In this document: piece by piece, positions 6,730 through 12,669 of the stretch
How the letters are laid out: every line of letters begins with the position of its first letter
How positions within the stretch are numbered: position 1 is the stretch's first letter
NCBI GenBank assembly: GCA_002502685.1
Contig: DAQA01000007.1
Location: 1-12,669, forward strand
Length of the DNA stretch: 12,669 nucleotides
Direction of reading: 5' to 3'
DNA from: Euryarchaeota archaeon UBA202
Lineage (GTDB): Archaea; Thermoplasmatota; E2; UBA202
Notes under the pieces: generated by a model
The model's database searches: none
What the model saw: the letters and a program-made list of their open reading frames with translations, nothing else
What the model was told of the DNA's origin: nothing
Made by a program: the position numbers and the translations under genes

Positions 6730-6803
6730 GGCACAATTGTATGGATATACGGGGGTATGGTACACCAAACGACTATACCTCTGTTTATAGACAAGGAGGC
6801 CAA

Positions 6804-7718
6804 ATGATGGAAATAAAAAAAAGAAAAAAAATATTGGTGATGGGAATACTATTTATATTTCTGGTGACCATCCTTGCCCCAGGTATCTATGCCCATATAT
6901 ATAATGGCATTCCTGTAAGAAGAATAAATCAACAAACCCCTCTAACACACGGCGTATTACAAGAAGAAAACACAGTACAACTCCATATTTATACCGCCCT
7001 AGGGCCAATCATTACTCGAACAGCAACCCTGACAGATGAAACGAACTATAAAAAACTTCAGGAAAGCATGGAAGACATAACCCAGATTGCATCCAGTTAC
7101 AATGGAAACACCAAAATGTGGCTTGAAGACATGGAACAAAGGATTGATAATCTCCTCATCCAACTAAAAGAAATAGGACTTATCAAAAACGACAACGATA
7201 AAAAAATGATAAAAAACCAGATAATGAGAGGACACGAAACACAACTCGAGCAAACATGGGAAAAATTCACCAGAAATGACAGCACACTTAATAATTCCTT
7301 ATGCCTCATAGCAGGATATGGAACTCAAGATACTCGTATGGAATTCACTCTCAGAAATCCCTTGATATTCTCCATAGCACGAATCGTCCTTGCAGTCCTG
7401 GAATTTGCCCTAAGATATGATTTTACACTGGCAAGCCAAATACTCAATTATCTTTCCACAGATCATCTCTTAAATCTCGCTTTGTACTGTCAATATATTA
7501 TAGATGAAAACCGAACACTTAAACCTCCCTGGGTGGGAGTATTTACCTATGGACAAAATGGGTATCAAGCAACCACAAATAACTCCAATACAACCCTACT
7601 GGGATATGCAGGCTTAGCCATCGACTTCTATTTTGGATTGGAAAACATTTACGCCCTTGACTCCACCGGGATAATAGGCTTTGCCACCTATGCCAAAATA
7701 ACACCCCGACCCACATAA
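6804..7718 (+). CDS. Secreted protein of unknown function (304 aa), possible paralog of the first gene
   Basis: The frame is open from 6693, but AAGGAGG at 6793-6799 lies four bases before ATG 6804, and the protein then opens with MMEIKKRKK plus a hydrophobic segment (10-28) ending in IYA-H, a standard signal peptide. A second ATG follows at once. After a linker come a beta-like stretch (57-76, VQLHIYTALGPIITRTATLT) and a long charged helical region (78-158). That region is rich in Lys, Glu and Asn and includes LLIQLKEIGLI (117-127). A hydrophobic part (185-232) follows. The Gly-rich C-terminus has TLLGYAGLAIDFYF and later NIY...STGIIGFATYA (264-297). Several Asn-X-Ser/Thr sequons are present (158-160, 164-166, 261-263 among them). 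The layout resembles the 83-898 protein. I do not recognise a family or a catalytic site. The T9 tract just after the stop is on the minus strand. Confidence 0.75.
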   Translation: MMEIKKRKKILVMGILFIFLVTILAPGIYAHIYNGIPVRRINQQTPLTHGVLQEENTVQLHIYTALGPIITRTATLTDETNYKKLQESMEDITQIASSYNGNTKMWLEDMEQRIDNLLIQLKEIGLIKNDNDKKMIKNQIMRGHETQLEQTWEKFTRNDSTLNNSLCLIAGYGTQDTRMEFTLRNPLIFSIARIVLAVLEFALRYDFTLASQILNYLSTDHLLNLALYCQYIIDENRTLKPPWVGVFTYGQNGYQATTNNSNTTLLGYAGLAIDFYFGLENIYALDSTGIIGFATYAKITPRPT

Positions 7719-7765
7719 AAAAAAATAATTAAGCAAATATTCAATAATAAAAAGAATAAATCACT
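7719..7765 (-). terminator. T-rich tracts on the minus strand after the crotonase gene
   Basis: Between the convergent 6804-7718 gene and the crotonase gene the minus strand carries TTATTCTTTTTATTATT and a T9 tract. These begin about 50 bases past the crotonase stop codon and fit U-tract termination. Confidence 0.4.
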
Positions 7766-7815
7766 TCTCCTTCCACATCCGCCAAATTTCTAGGGCAACC
7801 CAAGAACAATACTGT

Positions 7816-8598
7816 CTAGGTACCAGTAAAACAAGGAGGACGTTTCTCAACAAATGCTTGAACTGCCTCTCTGAAATCACGGGTGCCTGCAGATAACGCA
7901 GCCATGCGGCTTTCCTGTTCAAGATGACTGGTTAAATCATTACACAAACTTTCATTAAGAAGAGTCTTAGCCATACCAACTGCAAGAAGAGGAAGCTGGA
8001 GGAAACGCTGAACAAGTTTTCCTACCACACTATCCAAATTATCCGTCTCTGCCACATAATTAATAATCCCCAGGTCCAATGCCTCATCTGTCGAAAACTC
8101 CCTAGCCAAAAGCACAAGTTCACACGCCCGATGATACCCAACAAGACGACTGATAAAATATGTTCCACAACCCGGTGCCAGCCCCATAGTGATAAAGGCA
8201 GTATTAAATCGTGTTCCCCTAGCAGCCACTATGAGATCACAGGCAATCATAAAAGAGAGACCTGCCCCCATAGCAACGCCATGCACCACAGCAATCACGG
8301 GTTTTTCCATCTGCCTTATCTCTAGGATACATTGATGGATAGCTTTGGTTAAATTTCTGAGGTACTGTGATTTATTGGATGCCGCATTCATTTCCTTGAC
8401 ATCACCCCCGCCACAAAATGCTTTTCCCGCCCCTTTGATGAGGACCACATGGATATGTGGATCTGCTCCTACCTTTTGTAGTACTTTATATAAGTCCTGT
8501 CCCAGGGCAAGACTAAAAGAGTTCAAGCAATCAGGGCGATTGAGGGTAATAGTAGCAATACTATTATTAGTATCAACCTGCACAGTGCCATAATCCAT
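7816..8598 (-). CDS. Crotonase-fold protein (enoyl-CoA hydratase/isomerase family) lacking usual catalytic acids
   Basis: The 260-residue length and both CoA-binding signatures are those of the crotonase superfamily. The first is KAFCGGGDVKEM (59-70), the second HGVAMGAGLSFMIACDL (106-122); these form the oxyanion hole. The downstream segment AFITMGLAPGCGTYFISRLVG (134-154) resembles isomerases of the PaaG type. In enoyl-CoA hydratase two Glu residues are catalytic; the aligned positions here are Ser115 and Phe135. The PaaG-type Asp (PDxG) is Gly143. So the protein should bind an acyl-CoA but is unlikely to be a standard hydratase or PaaG isomerase. It may use another residue, act as a thioesterase or lyase, or be non-catalytic. 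It is a single gene: a TATA box sits about 28 bases before ATG 8598, with no ribosome site, and the upstream synthetase ends in a T13 tract. No beta-oxidation partner genes are nearby. Confidence 0.9.
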   Translation of the reverse strand: MDYGTVQVDTNNSIATITLNRPDCLNSFSLALGQDLYKVLQKVGADPHIHVVLIKGAGKAFCGGGDVKEMNAASNKSQYLRNLTKAIHQCILEIRQMEKPVIAVVHGVAMGAGLSFMIACDLIVAARGTRFNTAFITMGLAPGCGTYFISRLVGYHRACELVLLAREFSTDEALDLGIINYVAETDNLDSVVGKLVQRFLQLPLLAVGMAKTLLNESLCNDLTSHLEQESRMAALSAGTRDFREAVQAFVEKRPPCFTGT

Positions 8599-8622
8599 AA
8601 AGGCCCATTATATTCCTTCTTC

Positions 8623-8630
8623 ATTTAAAT
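8623..8630 (-). promoter_or_regulatory. TATA box for the crotonase gene, likely leaderless
   Basis: ATTTAAAT (identical on both strands) is centred about 28 bases before ATG 8598. The predicted start is within a few bases of the ATG and no Shine-Dalgarno motif is present. Confidence 0.5.
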
Positions 8631-8664
8631 GTTCGGGAACACAAAAAAGTACACCCCCGGAAGT

Positions 8665-8677
8665 AAAAAAAAAAAAA
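8665..8677 (-). terminator. T13 terminator of the CBS-glyS operon
   Basis: Thirteen A on the plus strand read as T13 on the minus strand, about 20 bases past the synthetase stop codon. It also separates the operon from the crotonase promoter. Confidence 0.6.
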
Positions 8678-8696
8678 TAGAAAAATATGAAATCGC

Positions 8697-10367
8697 CTAA
8701 AAGCGCTTCTCCGAAGAAAAGAACTTTTTATCCAGATATGCCTTAACGTTCGCTTTTTTTATACGTTCCTGTTGGGTAGTATCCCTGTCACGTATGGTAA
8801 CCGTATCATCCGTGAGAGTTTGGTGATCAATAGTAATACAAAAAGGAGTACCAATTTCATCCATTCGAGCATAACGCCGACCAATGCTTCCACTGTCATC
8901 ATAAAAAGCAAGAAAACCCTGCTGCCTCAGCGATTGTTCAATATCATAAGCAACCTGGGGTAAGCCATCTTTATTTATCAAGGGAAAAACCCCCACGGGG
9001 ATGGGAGCAATCTTGTACGGGAGCGATAAAAGCGTATACATCTCCCCCTCCTTTTCAACCTCTTGATAATTATGTTCAAGAATGCAATAGAGGATACGGT
9101 CAATACCATGTGACGGCTCGATGACATGGGGAATAAAATGCTGTCCTTCGAGGGATACTTCCTCTTCCACTATGTCATAGCACGAAGGATCAATAACGAG
9201 AGATTTACCATCAAGTACAACAGTAATATCACCTGACTTTGGGGGAGACATTGACTCCAGTTGTTTTTTGATGAATCCTGCTTTATCTTTGTATCTAGGA
9301 CCTAATTCATCCATCTTTACCTTAACAAGTTTCTTTTTTTCCTTATGAGGATGATCAAACCGGTGAAATGCGGTCAAATCAGCATCTGTTGCATTCATAT
9401 GTGATTGCAAATCATGGGCAGAACGATCAGCAATACCGACACATTCAATCCATCCAAAACGCTGGGTAAAAATCTCAGCATCCCAACACTCATTGGCATA
9501 ATGAGCCATCTCTGTGGACGCATGCTGTCGAAACCGTATTTTTTGTGCATCTATACCTGCGGAAATAATGAATTTTTGGGTGATGGCAAGATAGTAAGCA
9601 AGAATTTGATTGCCAATGATTTTATTTTTTATGGCCTCTTGTAAGGATGTTTTTATATCCTTTTTTCCTGCAGGCAAGATATGGAGCTGTTCATGTTTTA
9701 CTTGGGAAAAACGAGGATGATCTTTATGGCTAGGATCAAAAAAGATTTCTGCCTCCGCCATAGAAAATTCACGGAGACGAATAATACCCTGTCGGGGCGA
9801 TACCTCATTTCTGAACCCTTTTCCCACCTGAACAATTCCAAAAGGAAGTTTTTGTCGAAAAAAACGATAGAGGTTATAAAAATCAATAAAGATACCCTGG
9901 GCTGTCTCTGGCCTTAAAAATGCCGGTTGCTTCTTTGTAGGACCAATGGATGTTTCGAACATAAGATGAACTTCCTCAGCAGTTAACTGCCCATCACATT
10001 CTGGACAGGTAATTCCTTTTTTTATGGCTTCCCCTGCCTCTGGGAGTGTAACTTCTTTGTTTAATATATCTGGTGCCTTAAAAGAAGATGAACACTTTTG
10101 ACAGGTGAAGATAACATCTAAAAATTTATCCACATGCCCAGAGGCCTTCAAAATCTCAAAAGGGGTTACCACGGGAGTAACAACCTCCATACAACCCTCC
10201 TTGATAATATAGAGCGAGCGCCAGGCCTCTTCAAGATTATGTTTTAAAAGTGAACCCAGGGGACCATAATCAAAAAAACCTGTTTTGCCTCCATAAATCT
10301 CATAGGAAGGATATATTATTCCCCGGCGTTTACCAAGGGAAAGTATCTTGTCGTAAATATCCGGCAT
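8697..10367 (-). CDS. glyS: Glycyl-tRNA synthetase, archaeal/eukaryotic alpha2 type
   Basis: This class II synthetase charges tRNA-Gly with glycine using ATP, in the cytosol. In the 556-residue form, KRRGIIYPSYEIYGG and FDYGPLGSLLK open the catalytic core. CQKC (89-92) and CPEC (121-124) form a probable zinc site in the insertion. FLRPETAQGIF (150-160) is the family signature, motif 2 is around FRNE (185-188) with REFSMAEAEIFF, and motif 3 is GIDRILY (421-427). The C-terminal anticodon-binding domain runs from about APIPVGVFPL (454) to KKANVKAYL. The length is normal for the archaeal form. ATG 10367 is the start used here. A GTG at 10376 overlaps the stop codon of the CBS gene by one base (TAGTG) and would add three residues, so translation is probably coupled. 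The ribosome site for either is weak. Operon with the CBS gene; T13 tract at the end. Confidence 0.97.
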   Translation of the reverse strand: MPDIYDKILSLGKRRGIIYPSYEIYGGKTGFFDYGPLGSLLKHNLEEAWRSLYIIKEGCMEVVTPVVTPFEILKASGHVDKFLDVIFTCQKCSSSFKAPDILNKEVTLPEAGEAIKKGITCPECDGQLTAEEVHLMFETSIGPTKKQPAFLRPETAQGIFIDFYNLYRFFRQKLPFGIVQVGKGFRNEVSPRQGIIRLREFSMAEAEIFFDPSHKDHPRFSQVKHEQLHILPAGKKDIKTSLQEAIKNKIIGNQILAYYLAITQKFIISAGIDAQKIRFRQHASTEMAHYANECWDAEIFTQRFGWIECVGIADRSAHDLQSHMNATDADLTAFHRFDHPHKEKKKLVKVKMDELGPRYKDKAGFIKKQLESMSPPKSGDITVVLDGKSLVIDPSCYDIVEEEVSLEGQHFIPHVIEPSHGIDRILYCILEHNYQEVEKEGEMYTLLSLPYKIAPIPVGVFPLINKDGLPQVAYDIEQSLRQQGFLAFYDDSGSIGRRYARMDEIGTPFCITIDHQTLTDDTVTIRDRDTTQQERIKKANVKAYLDKKFFSSEKRF

Positions 10368-10375
10368 GCAAACCA

Positions 10376-11233
10376 CTAGAACAGTGCCTTCATTAGATCC
10401 ACATCATAAATCATGCCCACCAGAGAGCCAAGATTATCAATTACAGGTAATTGACTAACATTTTTATCCAGCATTTTCTCTGCAGCACTACTACTGGATG
10501 ATTTCTTGTAGACTCGCTCAATATCTGTGATCATAACCTCCTTTACGGGAACCATGGGCAGTTCCATTTTGGAGGTCGCATAATAAAGGCGCATGATGTC
10601 ACGGAGTCCCTCCCAGGTCCAGACATCTTCATCTTCTCCGATGCCAATGTTAGATTCAGCCACACCTTCTTTTAAATGTGAGATGGAAAAAAGATCTCCA
10701 TCAGTGACGACACCCACAAGATTTCCTTTTATATCTAGGACGGGTAGTGCTCCTGCATCAGTTATGCATAATATTTTTAGGACTAGAGGTAAAGGTGTCT
10801 CTTCATAAACTGGTGCACAGAGACGGGACAGATATTTTTCAATTTCTCTACCATTTGTTTGGGTAACATATTTTAATAGGTCGGTGGGACTGATAACACC
10901 AATAAGTTCTCCCTTTTCAACGACGGGGATGCCGTGTATCCGATATTCATGTAGTATTTGTGCTGCTTTTTGGATGGTATCTTGAGGTGAGATGGTGACA
11001 GGTTTGTCATTCATGATAAGGACTAGTTGATCCTCATTTATCTTGTTGAAAATATCACTTCGTGTGACTATACCTCCTAGTTTTGTTGTTCCTGCTTTGA
11101 TAACAGGTATACCGGATATTTCGTGTTTTCCAAAGAGCCGTAAGACATCTTGTCTGGTGCCTGGTATCTCGGCTACAACTGGGTCAGGATTCATGATGTC
11201 TTTGGCCTTGAGATTTTTATCTTTTTTTTCCAT
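10376..11233 (-). CDS. Four-CBS-domain protein, operon partner of glycyl-tRNA synthetase
   Basis: The 285-residue protein carries two CBS pairs. CBS1 spans about 11-63 (AKDIMNPDPVV ... GIPVIKAG ... GGIVTRSDI), CBS2 71-122 (GIPVVEKGELIGVISPTDLL), CBS3 about 131-182 (ALPVLDIKGNLVGVVTDGDL) and CBS4 230-283 (QLPVIDNLGSLVGMIYDVDL). A 47-residue linker with VWTWEGLRDIMRLYYATSK separates CBS3 from CBS4. CBS pairs bind adenosyl ligands such as AMP, ATP or SAM, and there is no attached catalytic domain, so this is likely a cytosolic sensor or regulator. The start ATG 11233 has GGAGG at 11242-11246, eight bases upstream. Its stop codon overlaps the GTG of the synthetase frame by one base. Control of synthetase activity or expression is plausible from this coupling but not shown. 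A five-Ser run at 245-249 is a small oddity. Confidence 0.93.
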   Translation of the reverse strand: MEKKDKNLKAKDIMNPDPVVAEIPGTRQDVLRLFGKHEISGIPVIKAGTTKLGGIVTRSDIFNKINEDQLVLIMNDKPVTISPQDTIQKAAQILHEYRIHGIPVVEKGELIGVISPTDLLKYVTQTNGREIEKYLSRLCAPVYEETPLPLVLKILCITDAGALPVLDIKGNLVGVVTDGDLFSISHLKEGVAESNIGIGEDEDVWTWEGLRDIMRLYYATSKMELPMVPVKEVMITDIERVYKKSSSSSAAEKMLDKNVSQLPVIDNLGSLVGMIYDVDLMKALF

Positions 11234-11236
11234 ATA

Positions 11237-11287
11237 TTATTCCTCCTCATCAAGTGAGGGTAGAGACATTTCGTAAAGGAGTGCCAT
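11237..11287 (-). CDS. Possible 16-residue leader ORF before the CBS-glyS operon
   Basis: In the operon leader a 17-codon frame, MALLYEMSLPSLDEEE and stop, ends three bases before the CBS start codon and contains that gene's GGAGG ribosome site. An eight-codon frame (MVPHYHH, 11289-11312) ends one base before it. Neither has a clear ribosome site of its own. Translation is speculative and chance occurrence is quite possible. Confidence 0.2.
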   Translation of the reverse strand: MALLYEMSLPSLDEEE

Positions 11288-11359
11288 TTTAGTGGTGGTA
11301 GTGTGGAACCATTTTTGTTTCTAGTGATGATATCTTATTAGGGAGGTGTGTAATACCAG

Positions 11360-11368
11360 TTTTTATAG
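11360..11368 (-). promoter_or_regulatory. TATA box for the CBS-glyS operon
   Basis: The minus strand reads CTATAAAAA, a good archaeal TATA element. The expected start near 11339 gives a leader of about 105 bases, long compared with other genes in this window, holding two short reading frames. Confidence 0.5.
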
Positions 11369-11436
11369 AGGTGAAAGAAGTGTGTGCCGCAAGGTGGATT
11401 TTCAGTGCCTCTTTTTGAGGTTGGGAAGGCATATTA

Positions 11437-12285
11437 TCAGGTCACATTTAAATATTTCCTTGAATTTTTTGATATCATGTCCCTTACTTCGTGAGGAGTG
11501 ACCTTAAAGTTTTGGATTAGGTATTGGGCTTCTTGGATTATGTCTGGGGGGGTAATCATGGCATTATCTGTTCCTAGCATGAGGGTGATGCCTGCTTTTT
11601 TCATGGCTAGGACATTGGGGCGTAGTCCAAAATAGGCATTTGAGCGAGGACAAATGACCAAGGGTACCTTGTGATCAACTACAATATTTAAGTCGTTAGG
11701 TGTTGCTTTAACCATGTGTACTAAAAATGTGGGTTTAAGATCCAGGATTAAATCAATAGGTTCATGTATCCTTTCTGATGCATGTAAAGCAAAAAGTTTC
11801 CCTTTTTTTCGTGTGTGCTTGGCAATTTTAAAAAGTTCATAATAGTCCCAGTCAGAGATACTGCTGATGCCAATACCCTGGCTTTCACTGAGAAGTGCTG
11901 TAAGTTCATTTTTATGATAATACTGATTTTGTGGGCGGGAAAAAATAATGGGTACCAGATTTGGTGGCAATGCTTCTTTGAGTAATTGGATACCTTTTAG
12001 TCCCCCCTCACGAAAATCACAAAAATGGGTGGTTCCCACATTTTTCATTATCTTTAAGGCTTGTTTCATGCCTTCTATGATTATGCTTGGTTTTGTTTGT
12101 TTTAACAAGGTGTGTTTGATACCACTGGGGCCCACTAGTTCTTGGATGCCATATAATTTTTTGAGGGTAATGAAGGCATCACCAATATGGGTATGGGCAT
12201 TGATAAGCGGGGACGTAGATACAAAAGTTGAAGGTTTGTTTGGTAGCACAGTATGCCTTAACACACAATCCATATTTAAATTCAT
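11437..12285 (-). CDS. Compact amidohydrolase, adenosine/cytosine-deaminase-like metal site
   Basis: The 282-residue protein is a metal-dependent TIM-barrel hydrolase. INAHTHIGD gives the HxH pair (His31, His33). LHASERIH gives His168 and Glu171 in the H-x-x-E arrangement used by adenosine/cytosine deaminases. His190 (VHMVKAT), CPRSNAYFGL (212-221) and Asp240 (LGTDNAM) complete the site. GTTHFCDFREGG (84-95) is another family element. It probably deaminates a purine, pyrimidine or pterin-like amine; the exact substrate cannot be read. Relatives usually have a small beta-sandwich of about 50 residues before HxH and strands after the barrel, as well as 350-450 residues. Here HxH comes at 31 and the protein ends soon after the barrel, so the accessory domain is nearly absent. 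GGTG at 12290-12294 lies five bases before ATG 12285 and supports the start. It precedes the CBS gene by 203 bases and appears to be separately transcribed. Confidence 0.88.
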   Translation of the reverse strand: MNLNMDCVLRHTVLPNKPSTFVSTSPLINAHTHIGDAFITLKKLYGIQELVGPSGIKHTLLKQTKPSIIIEGMKQALKIMKNVGTTHFCDFREGGLKGIQLLKEALPPNLVPIIFSRPQNQYYHKNELTALLSESQGIGISSISDWDYYELFKIAKHTRKKGKLFALHASERIHEPIDLILDLKPTFLVHMVKATPNDLNIVVDHKVPLVICPRSNAYFGLRPNVLAMKKAGITLMLGTDNAMITPPDIIQEAQYLIQNFKVTPHEVRDMISKNSRKYLNVT

Positions 12286-12327
12286 TATGCACCTGGCAAA
12301 TATGCCCCCCCACCAAAAAATATTATT

Positions 12328-12343
12328 TAATAATATATTATTA
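12328..12343. repeat. 16-bp perfect AT palindrome
   Basis: TAATAATATATTATTA equals its own reverse complement. It overlaps a 7-1-7 inverted repeat (12321-12335) and the likely amidohydrolase promoter, so it could be an operator. In DNA this AT-rich it could also arise by chance. Confidence 0.6.
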
Positions 12344-12351
12344 GTATATTA
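12339..12351. repeat. 13-bp inverted repeat, left copy (right copy 12441-12453)
   Basis: TATTAGTATATTA here and TAATATACTAATA at 12441-12453 are exact reverse complements, 89 bases apart, around a more mixed-composition core. TTATAAGTA and TACTTATAA lie next to each copy. A 14-bp palindrome, TTTAATATATTAAA, precedes the right copy at 12427-12440. Confidence 0.65.
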
Positions 12352-12669
12352 ATTATAAGTAACTTTTACGGGGATGGCTTAACTTAATATCCGGGAAAAA
12401 CCACCAGTCTAAACAGTAAATTTTTATTTAATATATTAAATAATATACTAATAGGTTAATTTTTATACTTATAAATATATTATTTTTTAGATATAACTAA
12501 AAATATATTCTCATTATTTTATCCACGGGTCAAAAGAAATGAAATCAGGGAAAAGAAAAATGCTTTCTACTCGATTTTAGTAATTTTTACTAGAAAAACA
12601 AAAAAGGGCTAGATATCACAAGTACAAAATCCAAAGAATGTAATTGAGGGTTTTGAATAACCTCATAGA

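Larger units (their letters stand above)
12286..12669. other. AT-rich gene-free region with palindromes
   Basis: I see no credible gene here. The TATA-like minus-strand TTAAATAATATTT at about 12320-12332 may drive the amidohydrolase. A second TATA-rich block on the plus strand (about 12460-12485) could drive a gene beyond the window. A short hairpin (TAGTAA/TTACTA, 12578-12592) and a weak one at the end (GAGGGTT/AACCTC) are also present. Confidence 0.6.

Noticed and set aside
7816..8598. Naming the crotonase as a standard enoyl-CoA hydratase
   Set aside because: Both catalytic Glu positions are replaced, so only the fold and CoA binding can be supported.
11948..12352. 134-codon plus-strand frame opposite the amidohydrolase
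   Set aside because: It overlaps the start of a gene with a complete metal site and lacks its own ribosome site and promoter.
12321..12485. Replication origin in the AT-rich end region
   Set aside because: No origin recognition box and no Cdc6/Orc1 gene nearby; AT richness and palindromes alone are not enough.
1..12669. CRISPR array, insertion sequence or phage-type genes
   Set aside because: No regularly spaced repeats, transposase, integrase or terminal repeats are visible. The poly(A/T) tracts are terminators, leaders or simple homopolymers.

Overview
This window is from an archaeal chromosome. The evidence is an archaeal/eukaryotic-type glycyl-tRNA synthetase, a UPF0058 protein, a small archaeal OB-fold ssDNA-binding protein, TATA-box promoters about 25-30 bases before many genes, and a mix of leaderless genes and genes with GGAGG/GAGGTG ribosome sites. 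Secreted cysteine peptidases of families C25 and C15, with a PKD-type beta domain, suggest a protein-degrading Thermoplasmatota relative such as the sediment lineages. That placement is inference from gene content only. The DNA is AT-rich with many poly(A)/poly(T) tracts.

Layout. Bases 1-4814 hold four plus-strand genes, three of them for exported proteins: an unrecognised secreted protein, a secreted pyroglutamyl-peptidase-like (C15) enzyme with a PKD-type tail, a small polytopic membrane protein, and a gingipain-like C25 peptidase. Bases 4815-6650 are gene-poor. They carry a UPF0058 gene (minus), an OB-fold ssDNA-binding protein gene (plus), a candidate structured small RNA with its own TATA box, and a 64-residue acidic protein gene (minus). 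At 6804-7718 lies another secreted protein of unknown function that may be a distant relative of the first gene. From 7816 to 12285 all genes are on the minus strand. In transcription order these are a compact amidohydrolase, a four-CBS-domain protein coupled to glycyl-tRNA synthetase, and a crotonase-fold protein without the usual catalytic acids. The last 384 bases are AT-rich, palindromic and without a convincing gene.

How the parts fit. The left third looks like an extracellular protein-use module: C25 would cut proteins outside the cell and the C15-like enzyme could remove blocked N-terminal pyroglutamate from the products. The right part is housekeeping, where the CBS protein may tie an adenylate-type signal to glycyl-tRNA charging.

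The best leads are the secreted C15-PKD protein with an intact Glu/Cys/His triad, the candidate small RNA at about 6184-6266 whose loop complements the ribosome site of the first gene, the crotonase lacking its acids, and the split between leaderless genes and genes with a ribosome site, which follows whether the product carries a signal peptide.
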